Shown here: positions 1 through 12,982 of the stretch, in pieces
Numbering within the stretch: the stretch's first letter is position 1
Layout of the letters: each line of letters opens with the position of its first letter
DNA from: Microglena sp. YARC
Lineage: Eukaryota; Chlorophyta; Chlorophyceae; Chlamydomonadales; Chlamydomonadaceae
NCBI GenBank assembly: GCA_022414725.1
Contig: CM039462.1
Span: 115,751,409-115,815,408 of the forward strand
Direction: 5' to 3'
Length of the DNA: 64,000 nt
The notes under the pieces: model-generated
The model's database searches: none
Seen by the model: the letters and a program-made list of their open reading frames with translations, nothing else
Told to the model about the DNA's origin: nothing
Made by a program: the position numbers and the translations under genes

Positions 1-2570
<2,570 letters not shown>

Positions 2571-2780
2571 GTCAGTAAATGGTGGTGCATGGGGTGAGGT
2601 ATAGTAGGTTCAGAGAATGGGATGAGGGAGGGGGAGGGGGACAGAGGGGAGGGGAAGACATGAATGAAGGTAGGGTCAAGGGTAAGAAAACAGGGAATGG
2701 GGAGAGATGGGGGGAGGGTGAAGAGGAATGAAGTAGAGGGGGATAGGAAACAGACAAGTTCTAAGAGCGTGTCGCAAGCG
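2571..2780. repeat. Purine-rich (GGGGA/GGGAGG) low-complexity tract
   Basis: The plus strand is a nearly uninterrupted run of G and A with repeated GGGAGGGGGAGGGGG-type clusters (about 2615-2750). The complementary strand gives a short Pro/Ser-rich open frame that I regard as non-coding. Confidence 0.7.
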
Positions 2781-2939
2781 TTACGGAAAATCGCTTGAGC
2801 AGTCCCCGGCAGGGAATTTCGAAAGTAGTGGAGAAAGTAGCTGCTTGTAGCCGAATAGAGCTACAAACATAAAACAACTTTTGCGAAGGATCTTGACTGC
2901 TGCGATGCTGATAACTCTAGTCATGCTAGGGAGGGACTC

Positions 2940-3120
2940 ATGAGTAGGGAACGGCAATATTATATCATATGATGACACGATATCATATGATGCCGGCAGT
3001 CTGACTAGACTAAAGTTATCATTTATATACAACATCATATGCTGTAATTTATATGATGCAATTTGTATGATATCATATGATGTCATACTCGCCTTTGATC
3101 AACATCATATGATATGCCGG
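2940..3120. repeat. Cluster of CATATGAT/ATATCATATGATG palindromic words
   Basis: At least six copies of the words CATATGATG, ATCATATGAT or close variants occur within 180 bp (around 2960, 2980, 3035, 3055, 3070 and 3105), in both orientations, so the stretch is rich in short inverted repeats. The surrounding 2781-3250 shows no gene. Confidence 0.6.
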
Positions 3121-4399
3121 TCCCTACACATGAGGCCCACAGCCATTTGTGTTTACTGCTGGTGTGGGTACTGTTGAAGGTGACTATGAGAATGCCTACA
3201 AATGGTCTACTCTAATTGATATGGTATGCTACGGCATATAGCCGTATTATAGCGTGTTACATAGGGCACGCGTGAGCCGCGTGAATGGCACGAGTGACTA
3301 CCATGCCAGACCAGGAGCCGCGTGCCAGCTAGTGCTACCTGTAGTACCTGCAGTACTGTCTAGTACCGCTGTAGACCCTGACCTAAGTCTATCGCCCTAC
3401 TTATACATACTAGCACCACTATGTAAACAGTATCAAGTCTATCTATATCATGCTACCAGTACCCACCTGAAAAGTAGATCAGCTCCAAGGCCGCATCCCA
3501 CGCATCGCGATCATCATTCTCGACCTATGAGAGTGCATGCATCCAAATTAAGTTAGTCTTCCGTCAGGAGCATTTTCAGTGTGTGTGGTACAGTCCGACT
3601 GTTCGAGCCTACCATGCCAGGATAGTAGCCACTGCAGGTAGGGCAAACCTAAGCCCGGAACCTCCTTGGTTGCAGTCTGCCGTCTTTATCAACAACAAGT
3701 AAGGTTTATGAAGATAAAAAAATAAAAAATAACGTGTCAACAAAGCACTGTCAAATATGACGTATCTTGCTTCTGAACATATTTTAATTGTGCACCACGG
3801 TTGTTCAGGACGCTGCGTCCGCTGTCAAAGGTCCGTTGCGTCGCAGGATGCAGGCTATACGATTGGTTGCGTCTCAGGCAGCAGATCTGGGGGGGATCCT
3901 GAAGTACCCTGTTGTGCACTATGTTGTATTTCTATGTTCTTATATTTCTAGCAACAATATAAGACATGTTAATAAAGTGCATTGGGTGAGGCCAGTCTAG
4001 GAAATCATCAATGTGCCCATATGAGGTTGAAACTTGTAGGATATATATAGTCGTATGCGAGGTCATATGGATCAATACTACATGACACTGTCATCGACAG
4101 GCCATCGTTGACCCAAGGAAGAGAACCCCACTTCACATCCGGGAGGGGTCTTCCAACTGAGCCTCAAATACGATAGGCAAGCAAATAAAAAATGCAAGGG
4201 GGCAATCGAGCACGCATTAATATTGTCAATTATGGGCGCCTGGAGGCGCGTCTGAAGTGAAATTATCTCATTAATATTGAATTTAATTGGATTTCACTGG
4301 ATTTCATTGGATAATTTATAATTTGTTTTGGCAATCTGCATTGCTCATATGTGGTAGGTGAATAGGCTTACAAGTTGGCTGCAGCCTGATTCAAAGTGT
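3121..4399. other. No gene seen; holds two short dispersed-repeat fragments
   Basis: About 3780-3915 is a degenerate copy of the GTTGCGTCGCAG-rich family seen at 14090-14390 and 51320-51610. About 4090-4165 resembles 43590-43660, with shared words CATCGACAGGCCAT and GGGGTCTTYCAAC. Around 3170-3200 resembles 43716-43760. Nothing else is recognisable. Confidence 0.45.
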
Positions 4400-4408
4400 G
4401 CCGTGATA

Positions 4409-4628
4409 CAAAGTTAATGATAACGCCTGGTGGGGGGTGGGGGTGTTAAGGAAACCCGTCATACCCGGGAAGAGAACGGTCTACCACCTCGACTGGACAA
4501 GCTACCATCGCGGTTGACAACAACCTGCAACGCTAGGGGTGAACGTAGGGGGAATCAAACCCCCGAACCTTCGTCATTACAGCGATTTGGTGTACCACTA
4601 GACCAATCGTATCACTGAAACGGGCTGG
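4409..4628 (-). mobile_element. tRNA-derived SINE, full-length copy (family copy 1)
   Basis: Read on the minus strand it starts GCCCGTTTCAGTGATA, followed by a tRNA-like head with an A box (TGGTCTAGTGG) and a B box (GGTTTGATTCC). A ~110-bp body follows, ending in the family tail CCACCAGGCGTTATCATTA. The 9-bp words GCCGTGATA at 4400-4408 and 4629-4637 look like a target-site duplication. The head cannot be a working tRNA gene because the arms pair poorly and the same body follows it in other copies. SINEs are mobilised by LINE proteins; the partner LINE is not identified here. Confidence 0.8.
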
Positions 4629-4639
4629 GCCGTGATATA

Positions 4640-5050
4640 TTGATGATTAAAGTAGGTGATTGGAAACTGTTATTGTCTGACTTATACGTCAGCTGCATGC
4701 TGAGTTGGCAAAGCGCACACCAGTACCCGCCCCCCGCAGGACCCGTGTTGCCTGCCGCCAGGCCATAGCTATGGCCCGCACGGTACTGCAGTACTCTGCA
4801 GTACGCCTTGGATCTTTTCATATACCTCGATTTTGCGCCTACTATACATCTTCTTCCATTGAGTCTATACCGTTGTAAAACACTTCGATTGAAAGAAACG
4901 CCAACACCCCATACATGTGAAGAATGTGTAATTTTAGGCGCATATGTGGCCCCATGTATATTGTGTGAGCATGTATGGTCGTATAATTCATGCACGAATA
5001 TGATTTAACGATTACATGACGTAATTCATTTTCGTTAAAAATGTAATTTT
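4640..5050. other. No feature recognised
   Basis: Unique-looking DNA. A 127-codon open frame on the minus strand has no recognisable motif, and its 5' end overlaps the SINE flank. I see no support for a gene. Confidence 0.5.
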
Positions 5051-5051
5051 G

Positions 5052-5100
5052 GTCTTTTAAGTGCGATTCGAACCCGCGACCTGGGATTTCTTTTTCGCGA
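5052..5100 (-). other. tRNA-like 3' half with perfect B box
   Basis: On the minus strand the segment contains GGGTTCGAATCGCAC, a perfect Pol III B box and T-arm loop, preceded by a possible anticodon-arm remnant. No A box lies at the usual distance. A GGCCGAGCGTGG word about 75 bp upstream is too far for an intronless tRNA. It is most likely a tRNA or SINE fossil. Confidence 0.35.
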
Positions 5101-6060
5101 TTTTTGCGAAACGGCAGTTGGCGTGGCTTGGCCCTACCCACCCCACGCTCGGCCCTGACTCCCTGAGGTGAGCTCCGTGTGCTAATTATAGCATGTGTCC
5201 AAGGGGAATGTTTCGTCGATTGTGATGCTTATATGTTTTCGCCTCGAGTTTGCTTCAAATTCTGCTCTTAAATCTATGCGTACACATTCGGATTGTACAA
5301 ATTTGAAAGGTTGAAAAATGATACCCGTGAATTGTAGCTTTTGGCTGCTTTTGGCAACAACAAAAAAAACTTAGCTCCTTTTTTTCCATTGCGATGCTTA
5401 TGTGTGCTCTTACGATAATATGTCTGGTATAAGTAAGTCTTCTAATTCTTGTAAGATATATAATGTTTACGTTTTTATTCTTTTTTCTTGAAACCTGAAA
5501 ATGTTGTTTTCTGACTAACGGACTAAATAACGGGCGGACGGACATTTAATTGGGGTAATCCCTTCTTCCAAAAATCTTGTTTTTTTCCATTCGGATACAC
5601 TAATTCCTTTCATCCGTGTATATACAACTGAAATAGTCACAAGGAGCGGGAGGTTTGGGGAGGGCATTTGTTATTTGAAAATACGCGTTTTTTTCCGACG
5701 CGTTTTTTTGGAAATAATTCCACCCCAGGAGGTGGGTCTCCCGACATAAACCAGCGATACCTAGGATTCAGTCTATATCATATTTGATTTTTCAGGATGT
5801 TGCCGGTTCGTACCATGTCATTCTCCAACTAAGCTTGGGCATAGGGCTGTTCATAGGGGCTGCTCCTGGGCAACTGATATCCTCGTACGAGTATTCATAA
5901 TTAAAAGCTGATATGATCAAGAGCAAGATGGCAAGGCTCTGGCTGATTTAACGTAATTTACCGTATGTGATAAAGCGCAAGATGAGCAAGACTCTGGTCG
6001 TTCGTTCAAGGTTTATCATGAAGTCAAGGGCGAGAATGTGAGTTAATGGCAATGCAAGGG
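5101..6060. other. Anonymous AT-rich DNA, no gene seen
   Basis: T-rich segments and short open frames without family motifs. About 5895-6000 has weak similarity to 38222-38300 (shared ATTCATAATTAAA followed by GCTGATRTGRTCA), suggesting an old dispersed repeat. Confidence 0.4.
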
Positions 6061-6082
6061 GAGTTGGCAATTGGCAACGTAC

Positions 6083-6271
6083 CACCAGATAGGAGGTCTT
6101 GGGCTTTCCCGTATCAAGCATAGGGCCCAGTACAGTGGGTGAGGCTAGCTTGAGGAGCTGGCTATGTGCCCGCAGAGGCTTTTGGTTGTCCCCAAACCGC
6201 AGCTTTATGTCCCCGCTCTCCCACGCGGCAGGAGTAGATGTAGGAGATGGGTCGCTACAAGGAGACGCCAT
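6083..6271 (-). CDS. BTB/POZ protein, first exon (copy A)
   Basis: A 63-codon exon starting at the ATG on the minus strand. After a Ser/Pro-rich leader, the core around residues 20-45 (SGDIKLRFGDN, LRAHSQLLKLAS) matches the start of a BTB/POZ fold: strand B1, then the LRAHSQLL helix. It ends exactly at a codon boundary before GTACGT, a good splice donor. The paralogous exon at 43903-44091 has the same length and the same donor position, which supports the model. BTB domains dimerise and often act as substrate adaptors for Cullin-3 ubiquitin ligases; that role is known for the family and inferred here. No downstream exon was found at lower coordinates, so this copy may be an orphan exon. Confidence 0.65.
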
Positions 6272-6289
6272 GAAAATCAGTGACTCCTA

Positions 6290-7495
6290 ACTCTGAATTT
6301 AGCAACACCAGTCTGACTAAGGGTTATTTATTTACGTGGCACAGTCCAGGGACAGAAAAATACGGTCGGCTACAGGGTATTTCCTGACACGAAAAAGGAA
6401 GAATCCCTCAGTATCAGTTGGATGTGCTAATGGGAATAGTGCAAATGCGGCGATTTGGAGAAGGGGCGTATTTTTAGTTGTACAAGGGAAGGGGGAACCC
6501 CACTACTCGTATAATTATTTTCTATAGTACGGTGCCGATACTTCAAAAATTGCGTTCCGCACTAAAATACCACAACCACGTATTCTGGAAATGATGGAGG
6601 AAGATTTGACAGTCGAAAATGAAACGCACCGGTACTAAACCCCCTCTGACCGAGATGCATTGTTTTCTGGGTTATAAAACCGTAACCACGTCTTATGAAA
6701 ATGATGGAGGAAGATTGATGAACGAAAAATGAAACGTACCAAGCTTTAATTCGTTGCAGCAGTCATTGGCGAATACATATCCACATCCTTATTTTAAGTT
6801 CAAATTTTGTTTCCATTCCCTCAAACCCCAGATCTGGGAATCGCGCAGACCGATTATTTTAGTATGGGCCCAAATCCTTAAAAAAGTCACTGATTTGAGC
6901 GGAATGCACAAATGGTTCGAACGCTTCCATCAGCATGTGCTTTTTCTTTCGCTTTTGGGAGGTTACCTCCTGGAACAGGTTCTGAGTTTGTTTTGCCTAA
7001 GCCCGCACTGTTAAAACTGTTAAAACTGTCCAGCTACTCCCAAGTTTCATCACCCAAAATTTGAGAACTTAGTGACCGTTTTTTTTAAGTTAAGGTATCG
7101 ATGACCCTCCCACCACGCTTCCCACACAAAAGTGTACTATGGCCTCCAAGTGGGTTCCGGAGCCGGGGTGGATTGGTGGGTTGTAAGCTGCTCAGCCAAC
7201 TCTACGATTTTTAGGCATGGGGTCTGGAGATATTTTTTACCTCCCCTCGGGTTTAAGCTGTTTTTCTAATCTGCTGGGCCAGAAACAAGTTTCGGGGTGC
7301 CCCCCAGCGGGAATTACATTCAACTGTACCGGTATGCCTAAAAGTAGGGTGCCAAATTGTGCCCTCCCAAAATGAGTGACAGATGGTCCTCCCAACAGGG
7401 TCCCTGCAAACCAGAGAGCTGCAAACTACATGGCCACGCATGGCCATTCAGCCACACGGCCAATCATGGTCGATTGGTCACTCAGCTGCATGGCC
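6290..7495. other. Region mostly absent from block B; contains a ~125-bp tandem pair
   Basis: 6320-6480 aligns with 44137-44270, after which about 1 kb (6490-7495) has no counterpart in block B. It holds two diverged copies of a unit containing CACGTnTTnTGnAAATGATG (about 6575-6640 and 6680-6745). No gene or clear insertion boundary was found. Confidence 0.45.
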
Positions 7496-7539
7496 TCTGC
7501 TAGCAGCACCCCCTCATGCTGCAGAGCCAAGGTACCAAA

Positions 7540-7850
7540 ACGCTTGAGCCCCTACTTGTGCGCATCGTGGCAGCGATCGTATATGGCACTGAGTGTTAGG
7601 CCCCGTGGACGAGACCTGCCCGCTGCTCGAGATCCTTCGGCGAGCTTGAGATCCTCGGGTCGGGCCCGCACCTCCTTAGACCCACTGGTCCGTGCCCAGT
7701 TCTTGTCCTCGAGGCTGTAGCGCAAGCAGCAGGGTCAACCAGAAGGTAATTATGGCGCGCTCATGATGTGCGCGGTGAAAAATGTCTGTCCGGACTCGGA
7801 TTTCTCGCAAACAAAAACATGCGACCGAGCACGATGTCATCTTGTTTCTA
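7540..7850 (-). pseudogene. Conserved open block, unknown (copy A)
   Basis: On the minus strand, in the frame giving YSLEDKNWARTSGSKE, about 60 codons are shared with block B (44364-44669) with few replacements, ending at the same TAG. Upstream the A copy is shifted by one base relative to B, so it is broken or not coding. The cysteine/histidine-rich end seen in B has lost two cysteines here. I do not recognise the family. Confidence 0.3.
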
Positions 7851-8099
7851 AGATGCAACGAGTTTATTATTGCGAGGCGCATCCTTAGAAGACGCTTTGG
7901 AGATGCATTTTTCGAGGCCACTACCCTTGGGATTGGGATCCCGACCCGAAACCACCCTCCCCGCTCTTGAATAAAATCCAGTGATCGATACTCTGATCGA
8001 TACAGAAAACAAATCCTCTGGATCGGAATACCGGTAGGTTCCAGGCCCCGAGGGTAGTTACTCCGAGACGGGTACCTGATCGGCAATCCAATGATCATT

Positions 8100-9400
8100 G
8101 CCCAATCAGGTCGTTTTCGAGTTCTTCCTCGTCGATCCTTCCCATTCCTCTTGTTATTCGGTTTGTCGCGACCCGTTGCAGCTGCCCCAGCCTGGTGATT
8201 GGAGTTTGAACCTTCGGATGCATTCAGTGATCACATTTCTCTACGCCCCTCTGAGAAAGGGACGTAGAGGAATGTGAAATGCACCGATGGGTTTATAATA
8301 ACCAGAAGTCGCTCAATATGAGGGACTTAAAAAAAACTTGCTCATCGACCAAACGGCCAAGACGGATATTGACGCAGCGAGTAGCGGAAACCTAGTACTG
8401 TGTTGCTCCAAGATGACTCAACTCATTGAAGCGAACGTGGAAGTGTGGAACCCCTGGTGAGTCAACTGCATGTCCAGCCCGTTTGGGACGATGGCTCGGC
8501 CTCGGCACTGTGTCGGTGATTGGGTCCACTTGTATCGGTGCATGGGCCAGCCTGTCTAAGCGAACGAGGCCGTGTTTAGCGGGAAATGGGCCAGTTTGTA
8601 TCCATGACTGGGATCAGGACTGCGCCGATCTGTATCGGCGCCTGCTCCTGTTTGTATCTGTGACTTCGCCTGTCGGTTTTGGTGATATGGCCGATTTGAT
8701 TCGAGTTCGCGTGTAGTTTGTCCTCCCCCCACCAAATACCTGCAGCTAGGTTCAGGTTTGGCTCAAGGACAGGGAAAGGGAGCTGCCTAGAAGTTGCTAC
8801 ACGTATCCCAAGAAAGAAACAGTGATTCCGATCCTGGGTGTCCTTGCAACTGTTGGGCGGTTGCCAACTGTGGTTGCAGTTTGTGCCTGTTAATCAGTCA
8901 GTCCTACTGTTGTGGCAATGAGGAATAAGAATTAACTTCAGATAAACATATAGTCTATCTACCGCTAATACACAATTGTGAAGATGGCCAAGCACACCCA
9001 TATGTACACGTTAACGATAATGATCATAGATAGACAGGTAGGCAAATCATTATTAATGGCACAAGATACGCCCGGAGCACAACATCTGGGTAGGATCAGG
9101 CTGGGTCGTAAAAGCATCTTTGGAAAAGTAACGATTGCATTCTGCTAGAAAGCAACACACGCAGTAACTAAATGCTTGGAAGGGTCTGTATAGGAGTGGG
9201 CAGGTTGGGGGAATAATTGTTATGTATAACTATTAATTGCAGGCTTTGCTGGCCAAATTTCGCGCTCTTTGTCAATGCCCACACAATGAATGATGGAGAG
9301 CAGAGCAGAAACCATGTAACCAAGTTCAATTTCCAATCAAATTTGTCGATGCCTCCAATAATCATACACCAGCTTTGGAGTGGTCTGAAGCACAATTTGA
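8100..9400. other. Intergenic or intronic DNA of block A; no gene recognised
   Basis: Closely similar to 45800-47030. A has about 128 bp at 8562-8690 that B lacks, and B has about 170 bp (46316-46482) that A lacks. About 8746-8840 belongs to a family also found at 18165-18365, 46331-46565 and 52865-53070 (words CAAGGACAGGGAAAGGGAGC, TAGAAGCTG). Confidence 0.5.
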
Positions 9401-9518
9401 ATTGTATGAACGTGATCCCTTGCAGGCCATGCTGGTCAATGCCCATGATAATGAACCGTATGAGAGGACTGAACTTCTGGCGCAGACTGACACACGATTT
9501 GGATGACAATGATTACTG
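9234..9518 (+). other. Possible upstream exon repeats of the Ala-rich repeat gene (copy A)
   Basis: TTGCAG followed by a GCNNTGCTGG word occurs at about 9237, 9422 and 9537. Each gives the peptide LQAxL(A/V)N and the last one opens the long ORF. The 9420-9500 segment reads LQAMLVNAHDNEPYERTELL and runs in the same frame as the long ORF, but two stops (near 9500) intervene. Either these are tandem exon-like units or an intron removes the stops. TTGCAG is a plausible acceptor sequence. Confidence 0.35.
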
Positions 9519-12135
9519 ATGAATGTCTGTTATTCCTTGCAGGCTGTGCTGGCCAATGTGAACGAGTTGCCTAACCTTGTGGAGGCGCAGCCTGACGCAC
9601 GATATGAAGCTAGGAACGAAGAGCGGCGTGGAATGGGAGTGGACTTGGACCTTGGCAAGGCTGCTTCTGTGAAGAGGGAGGCTGGACAGGCTGAGATCTC
9701 CATAGATATGTCCATGTTCAGCGGTCTAGGCCCAATCCTGGGTGAGCAAAGTGGAGAGCTGGATGTGTACAGCGAAAAGCTGGATGAGCACAGTGAGCCC
9801 TTCATATATGAGATGGCTGACATCCATACACTTTTTGCTGCGAGCGACCTCCATGATGAGAGGGCTGACCTCCATGATGAGAGGTCTGAGCTCGATTCGA
9901 ACTTCAGAGACACGGAGGCTGACCTTGCTGAGGAGGATGAGATATTAGCACCACACAAAGATGACAATGCAGCTACCCCTTGCAGGAGCGAGGCTGCCAT
10001 TGCTGTTCACCGTGATAGCTCGTCAGATTATATCAAAAGGTTGCAGGCTAACATGGCCTCACTCCTTGCTTTGTACAAGGCTGCCATAAGCAAGGCTACC
10101 GTTGCTGATGTCACTGCTTTGAGCAAGGCCTACATTGACGATATCCGTGCTGCTTTTGAGGGTGAAATCGCCCGTTGCAATGCTAAGGTGGAGGCTGACA
10201 AGGCTGCTGTCCTTGCTGGGAGCAAGGCTGGCGTTGCCTCCCCCAATGCTAATATGGAAGCCTACCTCGCCGATTTGTGTGCTCAGGTGCAGGCTAACAG
10301 AGGGAGCAAGGCTGACGTTGCCTTTGTCAATGCTAAGGCGGAGGCTGGCCCTGTCCGTTCTTGTGCTGGTGTCCCTGCTTGGAGTGGGGCTGACCTTGCA
10401 GCTGAGCGTGATAATATGGCAGTGCTGAGTGAGATCCTCAAACAGGTGCAGGCTAACATAGGGAGTGAGGCTGACCTTGCAGCTGGGCGTGATAACGTGG
10501 CAGCACAGAGTGAGCTCTCCGACCAGGGGCACGCTAACAGTGCTGCTACCTGTGCTTCAAACGAGGCTGATCTTGCTGCTCACCCTGATGAGAGGGATGA
10601 GCAGGCACAGGCTGACCTTAATAAGGAGGTAGAGAGATACCTACACAGCAATGCTTACAATGCCGCTGTCCAAGCTAGGCGGGAGGCTGACCTTGCTGCT
10701 CACCATGGGCATATTGCTGACGAAGGTGAGAGGGATGAGCAGGCGCAGGCTGACCTTAATGAGGAGGTAGAGAGATGCCTACGGAGCAATGCTGGCAATG
10801 CTGCCTTCCATGCTAGGAGCGAGGCCGACCCTACTGCTCACCATGATCATGCCTATCACCATGATGAGAGGGCAGAGCAGAGTGAGTTCCCCCAACAGGG
10901 TCAGACTGCCAAAGGCTCTTCCAGGTTGGAGCACTGCTGACCTGGCACCTTCCACTGCTGCCATAGGCTCTCTCCTAGGTTGGAGCACTGCTGACCTGGC
11001 ACACCCCACTGCTGCCAAAGGCTCTCTCCCAGGTTGGAGCACTGCTGACCTGGCACCTTCCACTGCTGCCATAGGCTCTCTTCCAGGTTGGAGCACTGCT
11101 GACCTGGCACACCCCACTGCTGCCAAAGGCTCTGTCCCAGGTTGGAGCACTGCTGACCCGGCACACCCCACTGCTGCCATAGGCTCTCTTCCAGGTTGGA
11201 GCACTGCTGACCTGGCACATCCCACTGCTGCCAAAGGCTCTGTCCCAGGTTGGAGCACTGCTGACCCGGCACACCCCACTGCTGCCAAAGGCTCTCTCCC
11301 AGGTTGGAGCACTGCTGACCTGGCACACCCCACTGCTGCCAAAGGCTCTGTCCCAGGTTGGAGCACTGCTGACCTGGCACACCCCACTGCTGCCAAAGGC
11401 TCTCTCCCAGGTTGGAGCACTGCTGACGTGGCACATCCCACTGCTGCCATAGGCTCTCTCCCAGGTTGGAGCACTGCTGACGTGGCACACCCCACTGCTG
11501 CCATAGGCTCTCTCCCAGTTTTGAGCACGGCTGACCTAGCACACCCCACTCCTGCCAAAGGCTCTATTTTTGATTGGAACCCTGCTGAACTTGCTGCATT
11601 CAATGCAAACATGGAGGCTTGCTACTCTGCTATCCCTCCTTTAAGCAAGGTCGACCATGCATCTGACCGTGATGACATGGAGGAGCAGATAGAGTTCCTT
11701 ACTCAGGAGCAGGCTGACATTGCGGCTATCCCTGCTGGGAGCAAGGCTAGCCTTGCTGCTTGGGCCGAGTCTTTGGTTGCCGATGATTTCCATGCTCAGG
11801 TGGAGGCTACGACTGCCGCTGTCCCTGCTAGCGGAGAGGCTGACCTTGCTGCTGTGCGCGATATCAAGGCACAGCAGGGCAAGCTCCTGGAACATGCGCT
11901 GGCTGGCACTGAAGCTCGCCTTGCTACTCAGCAGGCTAAGGTGCAGGCTGACAATGCTGCTATGCCTGCTTGGAGTGAGGCTTACGTTGCCTCTTTCCAT
12001 GCTAACATGGGGGCTGGCCGTGCCGCAGACCGTGCTCAGAGAGCTAAGGTCCTCAATCACAGGGAGGCTAGCTGTTCTGCTTTCGGCGACACTGTATTTG
12101 GTACGATTGGGAACAAGAGACGTTATGGATTTTGA
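9519..12135 (+). pseudogene. Ala/Asp-rich repeat protein, frameshifted copy A
   Basis: Homologue of the 941-codon ORF at 47145-49970. The first 473 codons are open from the ATG at 9519. A 2-bp deletion relative to block B at about 10916-10921 (GGCTCTT where B has GGCTCTCTT) then shifts the frame, giving a stop at 10938-10940. The remainder stays open in the second frame to 12135. The N-terminal part is an imperfect array of EADLAA-type heptad-like motifs, probably helical or coiled coil. It contains only one copy of the 21-residue ADLAAHHGHI unit, against six in B. The 18-residue GWSTADLAHPTAAKGSLP unit occurs about 12 times, against about 10 in B. By eye about nine of thirteen substitutions in the first ~1.25 kb are replacements, which is close to neutral. 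Function is unknown. Confidence 0.7.
10915..11565. repeat. 54-bp coding minisatellite, ~12 units (copy A)
   Basis: Tandem 54-bp units beginning around GGTTGGAGCACTGCTGAC, encoding 18 residues each. Variants alternate AKGS/AIGS, DLAHP/DLAPS and DVAHP. The last unit (VLSTADLAHPTPAKGSIF) is diverged. Every frame on both strands is open because the unit is stop-free and a multiple of three. Confidence 0.9.
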
Positions 12136-12477
12136 GTGCCTGGAACACCCCACTGCTGTCACCGTGCCAAGAGGGAGACCGACCAACCGTGCCGCTCATG
12201 CATGACTGCGCTGACTGCTGAGCGGGCTGAGTTCCTCATACCGGCAAAGGAGGCTGGCCTCGCTGCTGAATTGACTACTTCTTGAATTATCTCCTACTTA
12301 ATTGACTCTTACTTGAATTGACTCCTACTTGAATTGACTTCTTCTTAATTGACTACTACTCCCTCCTGCTGACATGACCACTGCTAAATTGAATTTGATT
12401 AATACATAGTTTTTCTGCCGTCCCTGGGCTGCTCATTGTCTTCCGATTCTAAGCCCACCTGTGCGATACCCACGGAA

Positions 12478-12734
12478 ACCAAGGAGCGTACTATGCGGAT
12501 TAGGCAGTTTAAAGACTTGTCCAGGGCAGTGCAAAGTCTTGTCCATACTGAAATTGGTGATTGACTATAGCTGCCCCTAGCCTTGTGCGTTGATGGACGC
12601 TGAAATGTGCATGACCTCGCTTTCTACCAAAGACAAGACCATCCCTAGACAAAATTATTGACCAGCTGAAAACTGACATAGGACAGTTCGAGCAAACTTT
12701 CACATGCCTCTTGGAGTCGAAGCTGCATGCGGTC
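12478..12734 (+). other. Conserved open blocks 3' of the repeat ORF (copy A)
   Basis: 12493-12564 reads MRIRQFKDLSRAVQSLVHTE, then a stop. About 12623-12739 reads DKIIDQLKTDIGQFEQ and onward in one frame. Both are preserved in block B with mostly conservative changes, and they look like exons of a plus-strand gene. The second block is interrupted at its 3' end by the MITE at 12740. No strong splice sites could be fixed and no family is recognised. Confidence 0.35.
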
Positions 12735-12739
12735 AGGAT

Positions 12740-12934
12740 CAGGGTACTACTAAGCGCGCGCGGCAGCGCGGTGCAGCGCTGCCTTTTTGAGCCCCTCTGC
12801 ACGTTTCGCACAGTTTTTTCAACCCCCTGTGGGCGCAGCGCGTAGTTTTTGCGCTTTTTGCACTGAAAAGCGCTGACCAATTTGACGTTCGTGCGCTTTA
12901 AGCGCAGACCAATTTGGCAAGAAGTAGTGCCCTA
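12740..12934. mobile_element. hAT-like MITE with target-site duplication
   Basis: A 195-bp insertion absent from block B. The word GGTCAGGAT occurs at 12731-12739 and again at 12935-12943, but only once at the matching B position (near 50535). The ends are inverted: CAGGGTACTACT at the left and, read from the right, CTAGGGCACTACT. Terminal YAGGG and an 8-bp core duplication (GTCAGGAT) are the hallmarks of the hAT superfamily. There is no coding capacity, so it would depend on a hAT transposase elsewhere. The interior is GC-rich with a repeated GACCAATTTG word near the right end. Confidence 0.8.
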
Positions 12935-12982
12935 GGTCAGGATGTTCCAGAAGTCTGGAGTTTAAGTGTTTCAGGATTGCTA

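Noticed and set aside
4612..4995. 127-codon ORF on the minus strand
   Set aside because: No motif, no conserved copy, and one end lies in the SINE flank.
9420..9540. Ultrashort (18-24 nt) introns ending TTGCAG
   Set aside because: Removing GTATG...TTGCAG would break the frame, which is continuous without splicing across the first two units.
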